Of a DNA stretch of 64,000 nt, positions 1 through 6,829 are shown one piece after another. Source of the stretch: Lactococcus paracarnosus (GTDB taxonomy: Bacteria > Bacillota > Bacilli > Lactobacillales > Streptococcaceae); contig NZ_CP017195.1 in assembly GCF_006770285.1 (NCBI RefSeq), forward strand, positions 1,364,001 through 1,428,000. The letters are read 5' to 3'. The translations under genes were made by a program, and so were the position numbers. Position 1 is the first letter of the stretch; each line of letters begins with the position of its first letter. A model generated the notes under the pieces. The model had not been told where the DNA came from. It was given only the letters and a program-made list of their open reading frames with translations, and did not search any database.

Positions 1-533
1 CTGTCTTTGTTACCTTTACCGTGTCTGATTAAAATCTGATTATCTAAAATGTCATCATTCTTTATATTTGCTAGTTCTGATACCCTTAAGCCTGTTTCTA
101 ATAGCATCATAAATATAACTGTGTCTCTTTGTGCTATGTGTTTGTGTCTATTTGTCTTTGCTGCCTTTAGTAGCTGTCTGATTTCATCATCGTTTAATGG
201 ATATATTACTTTTTTTTGTATTTTCAATCGCTTAATATTTAAAAATGGACTAGTAGTTATATAACCTTCTTCTATCATATATTCAAACAATTTTTTTAAT
301 CTGCTAGTTGTTATATTTATTGCGCTAGATTGCATACCATTATCCTGTAAACTTATTATCCATTTTTTTACATCTTGTTTTGTTACTTCATCAACAAATT
401 CAATATTATTGCTTAGAAAATAATCTTTAATATTTTTAAATTTTGCTTTGTAATTATAAATTGTAAAGCTAGTATAATTTTTAACTTGAATATCAGTTAA
501 AAACTCGTCAATAATTTCTTGCCATTTGTACAT
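1..533 (-). CDS. tyrosine recombinase/integrase, C-terminus beyond the window
   Basis: Site-specific recombinase of the phage/ICE integrase (XerD-like) type, read on the reverse strand from an ATG at 533 and still open at base 1, so 177 codons are visible. The N-terminal stretch (about residues 1-90) looks like a SAM-like core-binding domain. The catalytic domain then begins, with the first catalytic arginine in the motif ETGLRVSEL near residue 150. The His-x-x-Arg and Tyr motifs lie outside the window. A GGGG stretch precedes the ATG. The gene points leftwards, so the mobile element it belongs to probably extends left and ends somewhere between 534 and 645. It is not closely similar to the integrase remnant at 21 kb. 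Confidence in the family is high; the element type is unknown. Confidence 0.85.
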   Translation of the reverse strand, partial: MYKWQEIIDEFLTDIQVKNYTSFTIYNYKAKFKNIKDYFLSNNIEFVDEVTKQDVKKWIISLQDNGMQSSAINITTSRLKKLFEYMIEEGYITTSPFLNIKRLKIQKKVIYPLNDDEIRQLLKAAKTNRHKHIAQRDTVIFMMLLETGLRVSELANIKNDDILDNQILIRHGKGNKD

Positions 534-619
534 GTTATTTTACCCCATATTTTTGTATTAAATATTAACATATGAAATAGCTGATTAAAACAAAATTATT
601 GAATAATATCAGTTAAAAA
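489..619. repeat. 15-bp direct repeat pair at the edge of the integrase gene
   Basis: AATATCAGTTAAAAA occurs at 489-503 (inside the integrase N-terminus) and again at 605-619, just before the remnant gene at 645. The spacing and position suggest an attachment-site or junction repeat. The sequence is AT-rich, so chance is possible. Confidence 0.35.
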
Positions 620-644
620 ACAGTCACAAACCCTTTGTTTATAA

Positions 645-1037
645 GGCTTCATCAAAGCAATCATAGACATCTGTGATCACCTCATTCACGCCGAAAAATT
701 TGATGACTTAATTAACTTTTATACGGAAGATGCGATTTTGGTCATTAAACCAGAGATGATTGCTAGAGGCAGGGAACAAATCAAGTCAGCATTCATCAAA
801 ATAGCTGCATATTTTGATAACTCTATCAAGCCGCTTGAAGGTCAGATGCTTTATCTGGTAACTGGCGATACCGTCTTAGTATTGGCACAGACCTTTTTAG
901 AAGCTAATCAGACTGCTACGGATAAATCAGACTATGCTATGGAGAGACGTGCAACCTACATTTTTCGAAAAATCGACGGCAAGTGGTTATGTGCAATAGA
1001 TAATTCTTATGGTACATCTCTTCTTGATTCACTTTAA
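645..1037 (+). pseudogene. SnoaL/DUF4440-like (NTF2 fold) protein, start codon lost
   Basis: The frame is open from an upstream stop at 642 through 1037 and reads as a small NTF2-fold protein of the SnoaL-like/DUF4440 type (ketosteroid-isomerase-like cone fold). Typical segments are HAEKFDDLINFYTEDA, AFIKIAAYF and the C-terminal YIFRKIDGKWLCAIDNSYG. The conserved N-terminal helix is encoded upstream of the first possible start, a TTG at 738. No ATG, GTG or TTG with a ribosome site precedes the helix. The gene therefore seems to have lost its first residues and its promoter, most likely by the event that placed the integrase region directly upstream. No catalytic function can be assigned to this family from sequence alone. 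Confidence 0.6.
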
Positions 1038-1067
1038 ACACTAACAACCAAATCTATGAAGCTTTAA

Positions 1068-1114
1068 AAAACTCTCCATCAGCTGACATATGCAGTCAGC
1101 TGATGGAGAGTTTT
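1068..1114. terminator. strong bidirectional rho-independent terminator
   Basis: A perfect 20-bp inverted repeat (1068-1087 with 1095-1114) has a 7-nt loop. It is flanked by A runs on the left and T runs on the right, so it can stop transcripts from both the SnoaL remnant and the converging methyltransferase. Confidence 0.9.
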
Positions 1115-1144
1115 ATGATGTTGAACTGTGCGATCCTATTCAGC

Positions 1145-1888
1145 CTAAATATGTGCAATCGCGCGTAGTCTCTTATAGTCTGCAACCCAGTTAGTCCCAT
1201 CCCAAAGCTCAGCTCGTACAGCGTTTTCTAGTTCAGCTAATAGGCTATCTTTATCGGCTTGATTAAAGTCTACCAAGTCAGTGGCAAAGAACTGACTCGC
1301 CCAATTTGCTAGCCCTTTTTCACCATCTTTAAGCACCGTAGGTCGATCATAGATATAAAGGTCATCGATTATAAACCCGTTTTTTTCGAGTAGTGTGCCA
1401 AATGCGTCGACAGTTGGAAAATTAAATCTTGATTTGTAGGTGTAGCCTTTCGCTGCTAGCAAGGTTTTAAAGGCTTGCTCTATCGTTCCGATGTTGCCAT
1501 AACCACCAAACTCACAAATCAGTTTTCCCGACGCTTTGAGTGATTGCTTAATATTCTTTAACAACTTGTCATGATCAGGAATCCAATGAAATACAGCATT
1601 TGAAAAGACAATATCCCATTCCTGCTCAAAGCTCATGTTCAGCGCATCCACTACCTCAAAAGAGACATGTGGATAGGTTGCTTTCGCTTTCTGAATCATG
1701 TCTGGAGACCCATCTACCCCCAGAACATCACGATATTTATCTGAAATCTCAGAGGTTAAGGTCCCAGTCCCACACCCTAAATCCAATATTTTTTGGTCAC
1801 TAGCATCTGGTATATAACTAAGTAATCCCTTACCATATTCAGATACAAAATCATGTTTACCATCGTATAAAGTCGAATCCCATTTCAT
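1145..1888 (-). CDS. class I SAM-dependent methyltransferase
   Basis: A 247-residue Rossmann-fold methyltransferase. Motif I (LDLGCGTGTL) lies at about residues 35-44, followed by GVDGSPDMI for the acidic ribose-binding residue, DALNM and then DIVFSNAVFHWIPDH. The overall layout, with a long C-terminal helical part containing an FF-x-TDL segment, resembles trans-aconitate methyltransferase-like enzymes (Methyltransf_11/25). The substrate cannot be read from the sequence. It is a single-gene unit ending at a strong terminator; upstream is a 170-bp non-coding stretch. Start chosen at the ATG at 1888, with an AGGTAG-like site just upstream. Confidence 0.85.
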   Translation of the reverse strand: MKWDSTLYDGKHDFVSEYGKGLLSYIPDASDQKILDLGCGTGTLTSEISDKYRDVLGVDGSPDMIQKAKATYPHVSFEVVDALNMSFEQEWDIVFSNAVFHWIPDHDKLLKNIKQSLKASGKLICEFGGYGNIGTIEQAFKTLLAAKGYTYKSRFNFPTVDAFGTLLEKNGFIIDDLYIYDRPTVLKDGEKGLANWASQFFATDLVDFNQADKDSLLAELENAVRAELWDGTNWVADYKRLRAIAHI

Positions 1889-2061
1889 AAGCTACCTCAT
1901 TTCTTAATCGTATTATAGCACAAAGGCTTTAAACGTTGGGATATGAATCCATATGAGCCAAGTTCATCCAATGAAACTGCTAGTAAGCAGCTGTCCTTTC
2001 AACTTAGACTTTGCATCAGATACCTGGAAGGAATTGATTCGCAACGATGATACATAGTATA

Positions 2062-2460
2062 TCATGATTTCTGAGTCTTATTCGCATATGAATAATATCC
2101 AGGTTTATCATGATAGTACCATTCTCTATTAAATAAAATATCATTTTCAGGAAGTTTTTCTAAAACTGATATAGATATGCAATAGCCCTTATCTAACACA
2201 TTATGATAATAAATAGTTGTCCCGCAATGATTGCAGAAGCCCCTTTCCGCTTTACCAACAGCATTATAAGATGACAAAGTATCCTGTGTCCTAAACTCAG
2301 GTGCCTCTTGCGCATATAAATAAGCAAAACCAGTACCACCACTACTTTTCCTACACATAGAACAGTGACAGACATGCATCTTTAAGTTGACTAGTCTTAC
2401 TTGAAATTTAACACGTTGACACAGACAAGCACCCTCAAATTTATTTTCCATTAGTTGCAT
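2062..2460 (-). CDS. GFA/CENP-V family zinc-binding protein
   Basis: A protein of about 132 residues with the paired-Cys pattern of the GFA (glutathione-dependent formaldehyde-activating) family: CLC near the N-terminus, CHCSMC about 30 residues later and CNHC in the second half. These Cys residues bind structural and catalytic zinc in known members. Most bacterial members have no proven substrate, so a formaldehyde role should not be assumed. The frame is open up to 2505, but a TATAAT box (2480-2485, with an extended TGC) lies inside that upstream stretch. Translation therefore more likely begins at the ATG at 2460 or 2451. Confidence 0.8.
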   Translation of the reverse strand: MQLMENKFEGACLCQRVKFQVRLVNLKMHVCHCSMCRKSSGGTGFAYLYAQEAPEFRTQDTLSSYNAVGKAERGFCNHCGTTIYYHNVLDKGYCISISVLEKLPENDILFNREWYYHDKPGYYSYANKTQKS

Positions 2461-2479
2461 ACTTTCTTTTTTTAAGCCT

Positions 2480-2485
2480 ATTATA
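2480..2485 (-). promoter_or_regulatory. extended -10 promoter of the GFA-family gene
   Basis: Read on the minus strand the sequence is TGCTATAAT, an extended -10 element. It lies about 20-30 bases before the ATG at 2460/2451. The -35 area overlaps a diverged copy of the 3616-3644 terminator sequence. Confidence 0.55.
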
Positions 2486-2540
2486 GCACAACAAAACGAT
2501 GGCAAACTTTGGTTCTATCATTAATTATAAGGATATAGGG

Positions 2541-2783
2541 TCAAATTTCATCTGATTTATGACAACTGGACAAGATCGTTTTTAGTATCAAGTGAACACC
2601 CTTTGGTACAATTTGAGACAATATCAGGACTAAAACAAATACGATCGCCCATATTTTCAGCCATGCGTCCCAAATTATTTTTCCATTTGTTAAATAATTC
2701 AATAATAGACTTAAACTGCCAGTCGTAAGTAAGTTAGTGATTAACAAGTGAATCCTAACATAGGTCTTGTTTGATTCATTCAT
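2541..2783 (-). CDS. small membrane protein, DUF2798-like
   Basis: An 80-residue protein with two predicted membrane segments, about residues 11-30 and 40-62. The second has the W-x-x-W...P pattern (DAWLKIWAIVFVLVLILSQIVPK) typical of the DUF2798 family. Function is unknown. It lies 1 base downstream of the ABM-domain gene and is probably cotranscribed with it, so both may answer to the divergent MerR regulator. The family call rests on pattern alone. Confidence 0.5.
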   Translation of the reverse strand: MNESNKTYVRIHLLITNLLTTGSLSLLLNYLTNGKIIWDAWLKIWAIVFVLVLILSQIVPKGVHLILKTILSSCHKSDEI

Positions 2784-2784
2784 G

Positions 2785-3093
2785 CTATAGAGATACCTTT
2801 TCTGAACTTTCGAATAGCACGATTGTATCTAACTGCTCACTAAAGAAAGCTTTGGTATAGTCTTTTTGGTGGTGTGCATAAAAAGCCTCTTTATTTTCCC
2901 ATATCTCCCAAAGCGCAAATCGCTCCTCATCTCTATCAAGGGGAACGATTTTAAATAAGATACACCCCGCCTCAATACTTGTCACTTCTTGTAATGCTGA
3001 TAATTTCTCAATTAAGGCATTATACCCTATCTTTTTTGTAGATTGTACAATCGCAGTACAATACAAGAAAGGGTCTTTTAAATCATTCGTCAT
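2785..3093 (-). CDS. ABM-domain (antibiotic biosynthesis monooxygenase-like) protein
   Basis: A protein of about 102 residues with the dimeric ferredoxin-like ABM fold. Seen are an N-terminal beta strand, a central ALQEVTSIEAGCILFKI strand-helix and the family's ALWEIWENKEAFYAHHQKDYTKAF block near the C-terminus. Family members act as small quinol monooxygenases or heme/aldehyde-related enzymes; no substrate can be assigned here. The frame is open to 3162, but that stretch covers the promoter, so the start is the ATG at 3093 behind GAGGAGG. It is divergent from a MerR regulator whose likely operator sits in this gene's promoter. Confidence 0.75.
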   Translation of the reverse strand: MTNDLKDPFLYCTAIVQSTKKIGYNALIEKLSALQEVTSIEAGCILFKIVPLDRDEERFALWEIWENKEAFYAHHQKDYTKAFFSEQLDTIVLFESSEKVSL

Positions 3094-3117
3094 ATCTTCC
3101 TCCTCTATTCTAATATT

Positions 3118-3148
3118 AGTGTATACTATAGAGTATGCTCCATAGCAA
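3118..3148 (-). promoter_or_regulatory. MerR-type promoter/operator for the ABM gene
   Basis: On the minus strand a -35 TTGCTA (3148-3143) and a -10 TACACT (3123-3118) are separated by 19 bp, the over-long spacing typical of MerR-activated promoters. A dyad CTATGGAG-cata-CTCTATAG (3126-3145, one mismatch) fills the spacer. The MerR gene starts divergently at 3161. Confidence 0.65.
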
Positions 3149-3160
3149 GGGGAAATTAGC

Positions 3161-3511
3161 ATGTTTATAAAAGAATTTTCTGAGAAGACAGGTTTATCAA
3201 TTGATACGTTAAGATATTATGAAAACGAAAACCTCTTAACTCCTAAAAGAAATCAACACAATTATAGGGACTATACTGAATCTGATATCTGTTGGGTTGA
3301 GTTACTATTAAAAATGAAACAAACAGGTATGTCTATCAATGAAATAAAAGGGTATGCGGCGTTACAAGAGCAGGGAGATGTTTCGTTAGCTAATAGAATT
3401 GACATTTTAGATAAGCATTTGACTAGCCTTAAACAGGCTAAGGAAACTTTAGAGCAGACGATGTCTTTTGTTGAGCGAAAAATCAGTGGTTATAAACAAA
3501 GACTTCATTAA
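3161..3511 (+). CDS. MerR family transcriptional regulator
   Basis: 116 residues. The N-terminal winged helix-turn-helix reads FSEKTGLSIDTLRYYENENLL, the classic MerR start, and a C-terminal coiled coil for dimerisation covers about residues 75-112. No metal-binding Cys cluster follows, so it is of the BmrR/TipA/NmlR-like small-molecule or stress-sensing type, not a metal sensor. A Shine-Dalgarno (AAGGGG) stands 8 bases before the ATG. It probably controls the divergent ABM-DUF2798 pair through the dyad at 3126-3145. Confidence 0.85.
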   Translation: MFIKEFSEKTGLSIDTLRYYENENLLTPKRNQHNYRDYTESDICWVELLLKMKQTGMSINEIKGYAALQEQGDVSLANRIDILDKHLTSLKQAKETLEQTMSFVERKISGYKQRLH

Positions 3512-3614
3512 GTTATTAGCTTGTAAAATTTTGATTTATTTCTAATTTTTAGTACTAGCATCCTCTATCCATTTTACAGCTATGACCCGACAATCATGAG
3601 GATAATGCTATACA

Positions 3615-3651
3615 AAAAACGATGGTGAACTTGGGTTCTACCATCGTTTTT
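3615..3651. terminator. bidirectional terminator between two MerR genes
   Basis: A 12-bp perfect inverted repeat AAAAACGATGGT / ACCATCGTTTTT (3615-3626 and 3640-3651) with flanking A and T runs serves the converging genes on both sides. Confidence 0.85.
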
Positions 3652-3666
3652 CTATGTCATACCTAG

Positions 3667-4098
3667 TTAGAGACACTTATGACCTGATTCAGCTAGTTCA
3701 TCACTACTTTGACCTTTTTCAAGTGCTTGCAATTTTTGCTCAACTTGAGAAATATGATCATCATAATGATCAATTTTGTAGGTCAGGTAATCAATCGCAT
3801 ACTGAATATCTGCCTTTTTATCAGCCATAATGGCACGTTGCTCCTTGAGCAAGGCTAATTGGGCATCATGATGGTTTGCTTCATCATCAATCAAGCCCAT
3901 ATAGGTTTTAAGGGTTGCTATTGGCATCCCTGCCTGTCTCATTGACCTGACAAAAGAGATCCTACTTAGGGTTCTCTCTCCAAAGGTTCTAATACCAGAG
4001 GGCGTCCGATCAATCGTGGTCAATAAGCCTACTTTTTCATAATAGCGAATGGTATTTGCTGAAACCCCACATTTTTCCGCTGCTTCTTTGATATTCAT
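3667..4098 (-). CDS. MerR family regulator of the adjacent alcohol dehydrogenase (AdhR-like)
   Basis: 143 residues with the MerR wing-helix at residues 1-35 (AAEKCGVSANTIRYYEKVGLL), the RTFGERTLSRISFVRSMRQAGM second wing, and a long coiled coil. It sits 12 bases downstream of the zinc alcohol dehydrogenase gene on the same strand and is almost certainly cotranscribed with it. This pairing is the common AdhR/NmlR arrangement, responding to aldehydes or electrophiles in known cases. The likely binding site is the perfect palindrome at 5196-5213. A lone Cys at position 10 and one at the very C-terminus are visible; whether either senses thiol stress is not known. Confidence 0.85.
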   Translation of the reverse strand: MNIKEAAEKCGVSANTIRYYEKVGLLTTIDRTPSGIRTFGERTLSRISFVRSMRQAGMPIATLKTYMGLIDDEANHHDAQLALLKEQRAIMADKKADIQYAIDYLTYKIDHYDDHISQVEQKLQALEKGQSSDELAESGHKCL

Positions 4099-4110
4099 CT
4101 TAGCCTACTA

Positions 4111-5154
4111 TTAGCCTTGAGAAACACGCAAGAGTGATTTGATCGTTTTACGTTCATCCATATCTTGGTATGCTGCTTGTATCTCGTCGAGTTGATACGT
4201 TGCTGTAAACACTTTTCCTGGATTGATTTCGCCATCTAAAACAGCCTGTAATAACAACTCTTTATCCCAAAGTGAGACTGATGCAACACCACCAGTTAAG
4301 CCGATATTTTTAGCAAATAAACGTGTCATATAGGGATTGTAGTCGACATCATGTGGAATACCAACACGGCCAATGTTACCACCCGCACGCGCCACTTTAA
4401 AGGCTGTTTCGACAGAACTCTTAGTCCCAGCACACTCTAAAACAGCATCCGCACCAAGGCCATCAGTCATCGCTAATATTTGATCAACAGCTGCTTGATC
4501 ACGTTCTTTAATGATAGCAGTCGCACCAAATTCTGTAGCCATTGCACCACGATCAGCATGCCGACTCATCATAATAATTTGGTCTGCACCAAGTAATTTA
4601 GCGCCAATAACAGCACAAAGACCAACTGCACCATCGCCAAAGATGACAACCGTATCCCCTTTTTTCACTTGGGCAGCCTTAGCTGCATGGAAGCCTGTAG
4701 GCATGACATCAGCAAGCGTTGTCAAACTAGCCAACTGTTCATCTGTATAGTCACTAGGTTGCCCTGGTACCTTAACAAGCGCACCATCTGCATTGATTGC
4801 TCGGTAGTATTCTGCTTGATGGGCACTAGTCGCACCCGCATCATTGATACAGTTTCCCTCAAAGCCAGCCTTACAAATTTTACAGTGTCCACAACCATGC
4901 GTAAATGGAACGATAACAAAATCGCCCTTACGAAACTGCGTGACATCTTGACCAACAGATTCGATGACGCCTATTGCTTCATGACCGACAACGCCTGGTT
5001 CCTTTTTAGAGATACCTCTATACCACCAAAGGTCTGAGCCACAAACACAGGCTCTAACAATTTTAATCACGGCATCCGTTGGATTCTCTAGTTCTGGTTT
5101 TGGTAACTCCCGAACTTCCATTTCTCCTGGTGCTACAAAATATGCAGATTTCAT
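4111..5154 (-). CDS. zinc-dependent alcohol dehydrogenase (MDR superfamily)
   Basis: About 347 residues, NAD(P)-dependent medium-chain dehydrogenase. Visible are the catalytic-zinc Cys near residue 35 (RACVCGSDLWWYRG), GHEAIG, the four-Cys structural-zinc loop CGHCKICKAGFEGNC and a Rossmann GDGAVGLCAV near residue 170. It probably acts on short aldehydes or alcohols. The frame extends to 5172, but the ATG at 5154, preceded by AGAGGA, gives the normal MKSAYFVAPGEMEV start. It is first in an operon with the MerR gene and is controlled from the palindromic promoter upstream. Confidence 0.85.
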   Translation of the reverse strand: MKSAYFVAPGEMEVRELPKPELENPTDAVIKIVRACVCGSDLWWYRGISKKEPGVVGHEAIGVIESVGQDVTQFRKGDFVIVPFTHGCGHCKICKAGFEGNCINDAGATSAHQAEYYRAINADGALVKVPGQPSDYTDEQLASLTTLADVMPTGFHAAKAAQVKKGDTVVIFGDGAVGLCAVIGAKLLGADQIIMMSRHADRGAMATEFGATAIIKERDQAAVDQILAMTDGLGADAVLECAGTKSSVETAFKVARAGGNIGRVGIPHDVDYNPYMTRLFAKNIGLTGGVASVSLWDKELLLQAVLDGEINPGKVFTATYQLDEIQAAYQDMDERKTIKSLLRVSQG

Positions 5155-5186
5155 TTTTTTTCCTCTTTTCATTTATCGTTCATCCT

Positions 5187-5217
5187 ATTTTATACCTTAG
5201 CCTTAAGGCTAAGTCAA
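5187..5217 (-). promoter_or_regulatory. palindromic MerR operator/promoter of adh-merR
   Basis: A perfect 18-bp palindrome CTTAGCCTTAAGGCTAAG (5196-5213) lies between -35 TTGACT (5217-5212) and -10 TAAAAT (5192-5187) with a 19-bp spacer. This is the textbook arrangement for MerR-type activation by DNA untwisting. Confidence 0.8.
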
Positions 5218-5294
5218 GTAAAATGTATCTATTTTAACTAGAATATATCAATTTTATGCATAAAATTGATTAACGAATCTCTTAATTTTAGCAT

Positions 5295-5322
5295 AAAAAA
5301 ATGGCAGAATACCTTTCTACCA
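5295..5322 (-). terminator. terminator downstream of the universal stress protein gene
   Basis: On the minus strand TGGTAGAA...TTCTGCCA forms an 8-bp stem (one G-U) followed by seven T residues, 22 bases after the stop codon. Confidence 0.7.
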
Positions 5323-5343
5323 CTTTTAATAATATTGTGTTCG

Positions 5344-5772
5344 TTACTTAACAACCATCACATTACATGGTGCATGATTCACAACGTATTGTGTTGTTGA
5401 CCCAATGAATAGTTTATCAATGACACCTGTACCAGTCGCACCAATCACAATCAGATCAATTTCATTGTCTTTAGCATACTGTACAATTTTACGTTTTGCA
5501 TTCCCATCGTAGAGGTCTTTATCAATTAAGTCAACCTCTCCGTTTACTAACTCAGTTACTTTAGCTAGAATGTCACTGGCCATTTTATCCAGTGCTGTCG
5601 TGCCAGTGACAGACATATCCAAGGTATCATAGTAACGATTTGTTTCTTTAACGGTTAAGACCCATAACTTACCATCATTTCTTTTAGTAATTGCGATAGC
5701 TTCACGAACTGCATTGTAAGCTTGTTCTGATCCATCGACTGCAACAAGGATATTTTTGTATTGATCTTTCAT
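5344..5772 (-). CDS. universal stress protein, UspA family
   Basis: 142 residues with one Usp domain: N-terminal ILVAVDGSEQAYNAVREA and the C-terminal nucleotide-binding signature GATGTG-x9-GSTTQYVV (G-2x-G-9x-G-S/T), so it is probably of the ATP-binding type. It is cytosolic and usually induced by stress or growth arrest; the precise role is unknown. A single-gene unit, with the terminator at 5295-5322 and a GGGTG site before the ATG. Confidence 0.9.
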   Translation of the reverse strand: MKDQYKNILVAVDGSEQAYNAVREAIAITKRNDGKLWVLTVKETNRYYDTLDMSVTGTTALDKMASDILAKVTELVNGEVDLIDKDLYDGNAKRKIVQYAKDNEIDLIVIGATGTGVIDKLFIGSTTQYVVNHAPCNVMVVK

Positions 5773-5883
5773 AATAGCACCCCACCTTCTAATCTTATTA
5801 TAAAACTATGTGAATGAAAAAGACAGTGATAACTAGTGAATCACCTATAACACAATTAAAAATAGCACTCCGAATATAACGTG

Positions 5884-6468
5884 TTAAGTATTAATAGGAA
5901 TCGGCCCATTAAAAATTGATGATAAAATAATATAGATAGGAATTAAAAACAATAATAAAAAGACCAATTTCCCAATGGGATGTTTGGGATTGATATAAAA
6001 CCCACCAACTCTAGACTGAAATAACTGATTGCCATCATCAAAAATTGAATCGCAAAATTTATAGACAAAGAACATGACAGAAAAAAGAAGAAAACCAACT
6101 AGCGAATCAAAACCTTGCTGTAATATCCTAGACATTTTCAAAGTGTAGGGTGTAGTAGCTAATACTAAGAAGAAAAAGATAAATGAAAAAATCATGCCAT
6201 AAATTGATTGATTAGCGTTTAATTTTTTTAATAGAACGCCATCTTTTTCAGATGAATCTGATTTATTTTTAGTGTATAGAATAATATGCATGATAACATC
6301 TAAAATAAAGAGACTAAACAATATTAATTCTACATAAACAGGAGGGAAGATTTTTACAAATATCAATACATCTATCAAACCAATAAAAATAAAGAAATAG
6401 TTTACTTTTTTAAACTTATTTGTCATAATATCATCTCCTTTTTTCAATATTCCAAACTTATTTGCCAT
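5884..6468 (-). CDS. membrane protein of unknown function with duplicated start region
   Basis: 194 codons (180 from the second start) with about five predicted membrane spans at roughly residues 25-41, 44-65, 93-112, 122-141 and 166-186. I recognise no family. The 5' end is unusual. An AAAGGAG site precedes ATG GCAAATAAGTTT at 6468, and 42 bases further on a nearly identical AAAGGAG precedes ATG ACAAATAAGTTT at 6426. Both starts are in frame and both sites are strong, so either or both may be used. Upstream, 6469-6829 holds no gene I can support. Confidence 0.55.
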   Translation of the reverse strand: MANKFGILKKGDDIMTNKFKKVNYFFIFIGLIDVLIFVKIFPPVYVELILFSLFILDVIMHIILYTKNKSDSSEKDGVLLKKLNANQSIYGMIFSFIFFFLVLATTPYTLKMSRILQQGFDSLVGFLLFSVMFFVYKFCDSIFDDGNQLFQSRVGGFYINPKHPIGKLVFLLLFLIPIYIILSSIFNGPIPINT

Positions 6469-6829
6469 CCTATTATCTCCTTTTTATGAATAGCGTCTTC
6501 TCTAATAAACTTCTTTAGGAAAACATAGCCTATAAAACAAAAGCTAGAGCTACCTCCCCATCTTGCTAAGGAAAGCCTATAAATTAAATACTCCTTTGTT
6601 ATACACCTTTCAAATTGGCATGTCAAAAATGTTTAAAACAAAGTTTTGCACTTCTATTGATACTCTCTCTACTGACTAAGTTGTACATATTATCAATACT
6701 TTCTTATATTGCCCACATCAGTCTTATCCCTTCAAATCCAGTTGATCCCTTTTTTGATAACTTATGCTATACTACAAATAAGTATCATTTTCTTTAATTT
6801 TTCAAACATTTTATTTGAGGAGGTCAATA
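6469..6829. other. intergenic region without a supportable gene
   Basis: An AT-rich stretch between two divergent genes. It must contain promoters for the membrane protein (minus) and the GDPD gene (plus). TATACTAC near 6769 is a candidate -10 for the plus gene. No RNA gene or conserved ORF is recognised; the short open frames have no good ribosome sites. Confidence 0.4.

Noticed and set aside
4669-5037. 122-codon plus-strand frame
   Set aside because: It lies wholly within the alcohol dehydrogenase gene in antisense and has no family resemblance.
6444-6626. 60-codon minus-strand frame upstream of the membrane protein gene
   Set aside because: No ribosome site, overlaps the strong start at 6468, and no recognisable protein.
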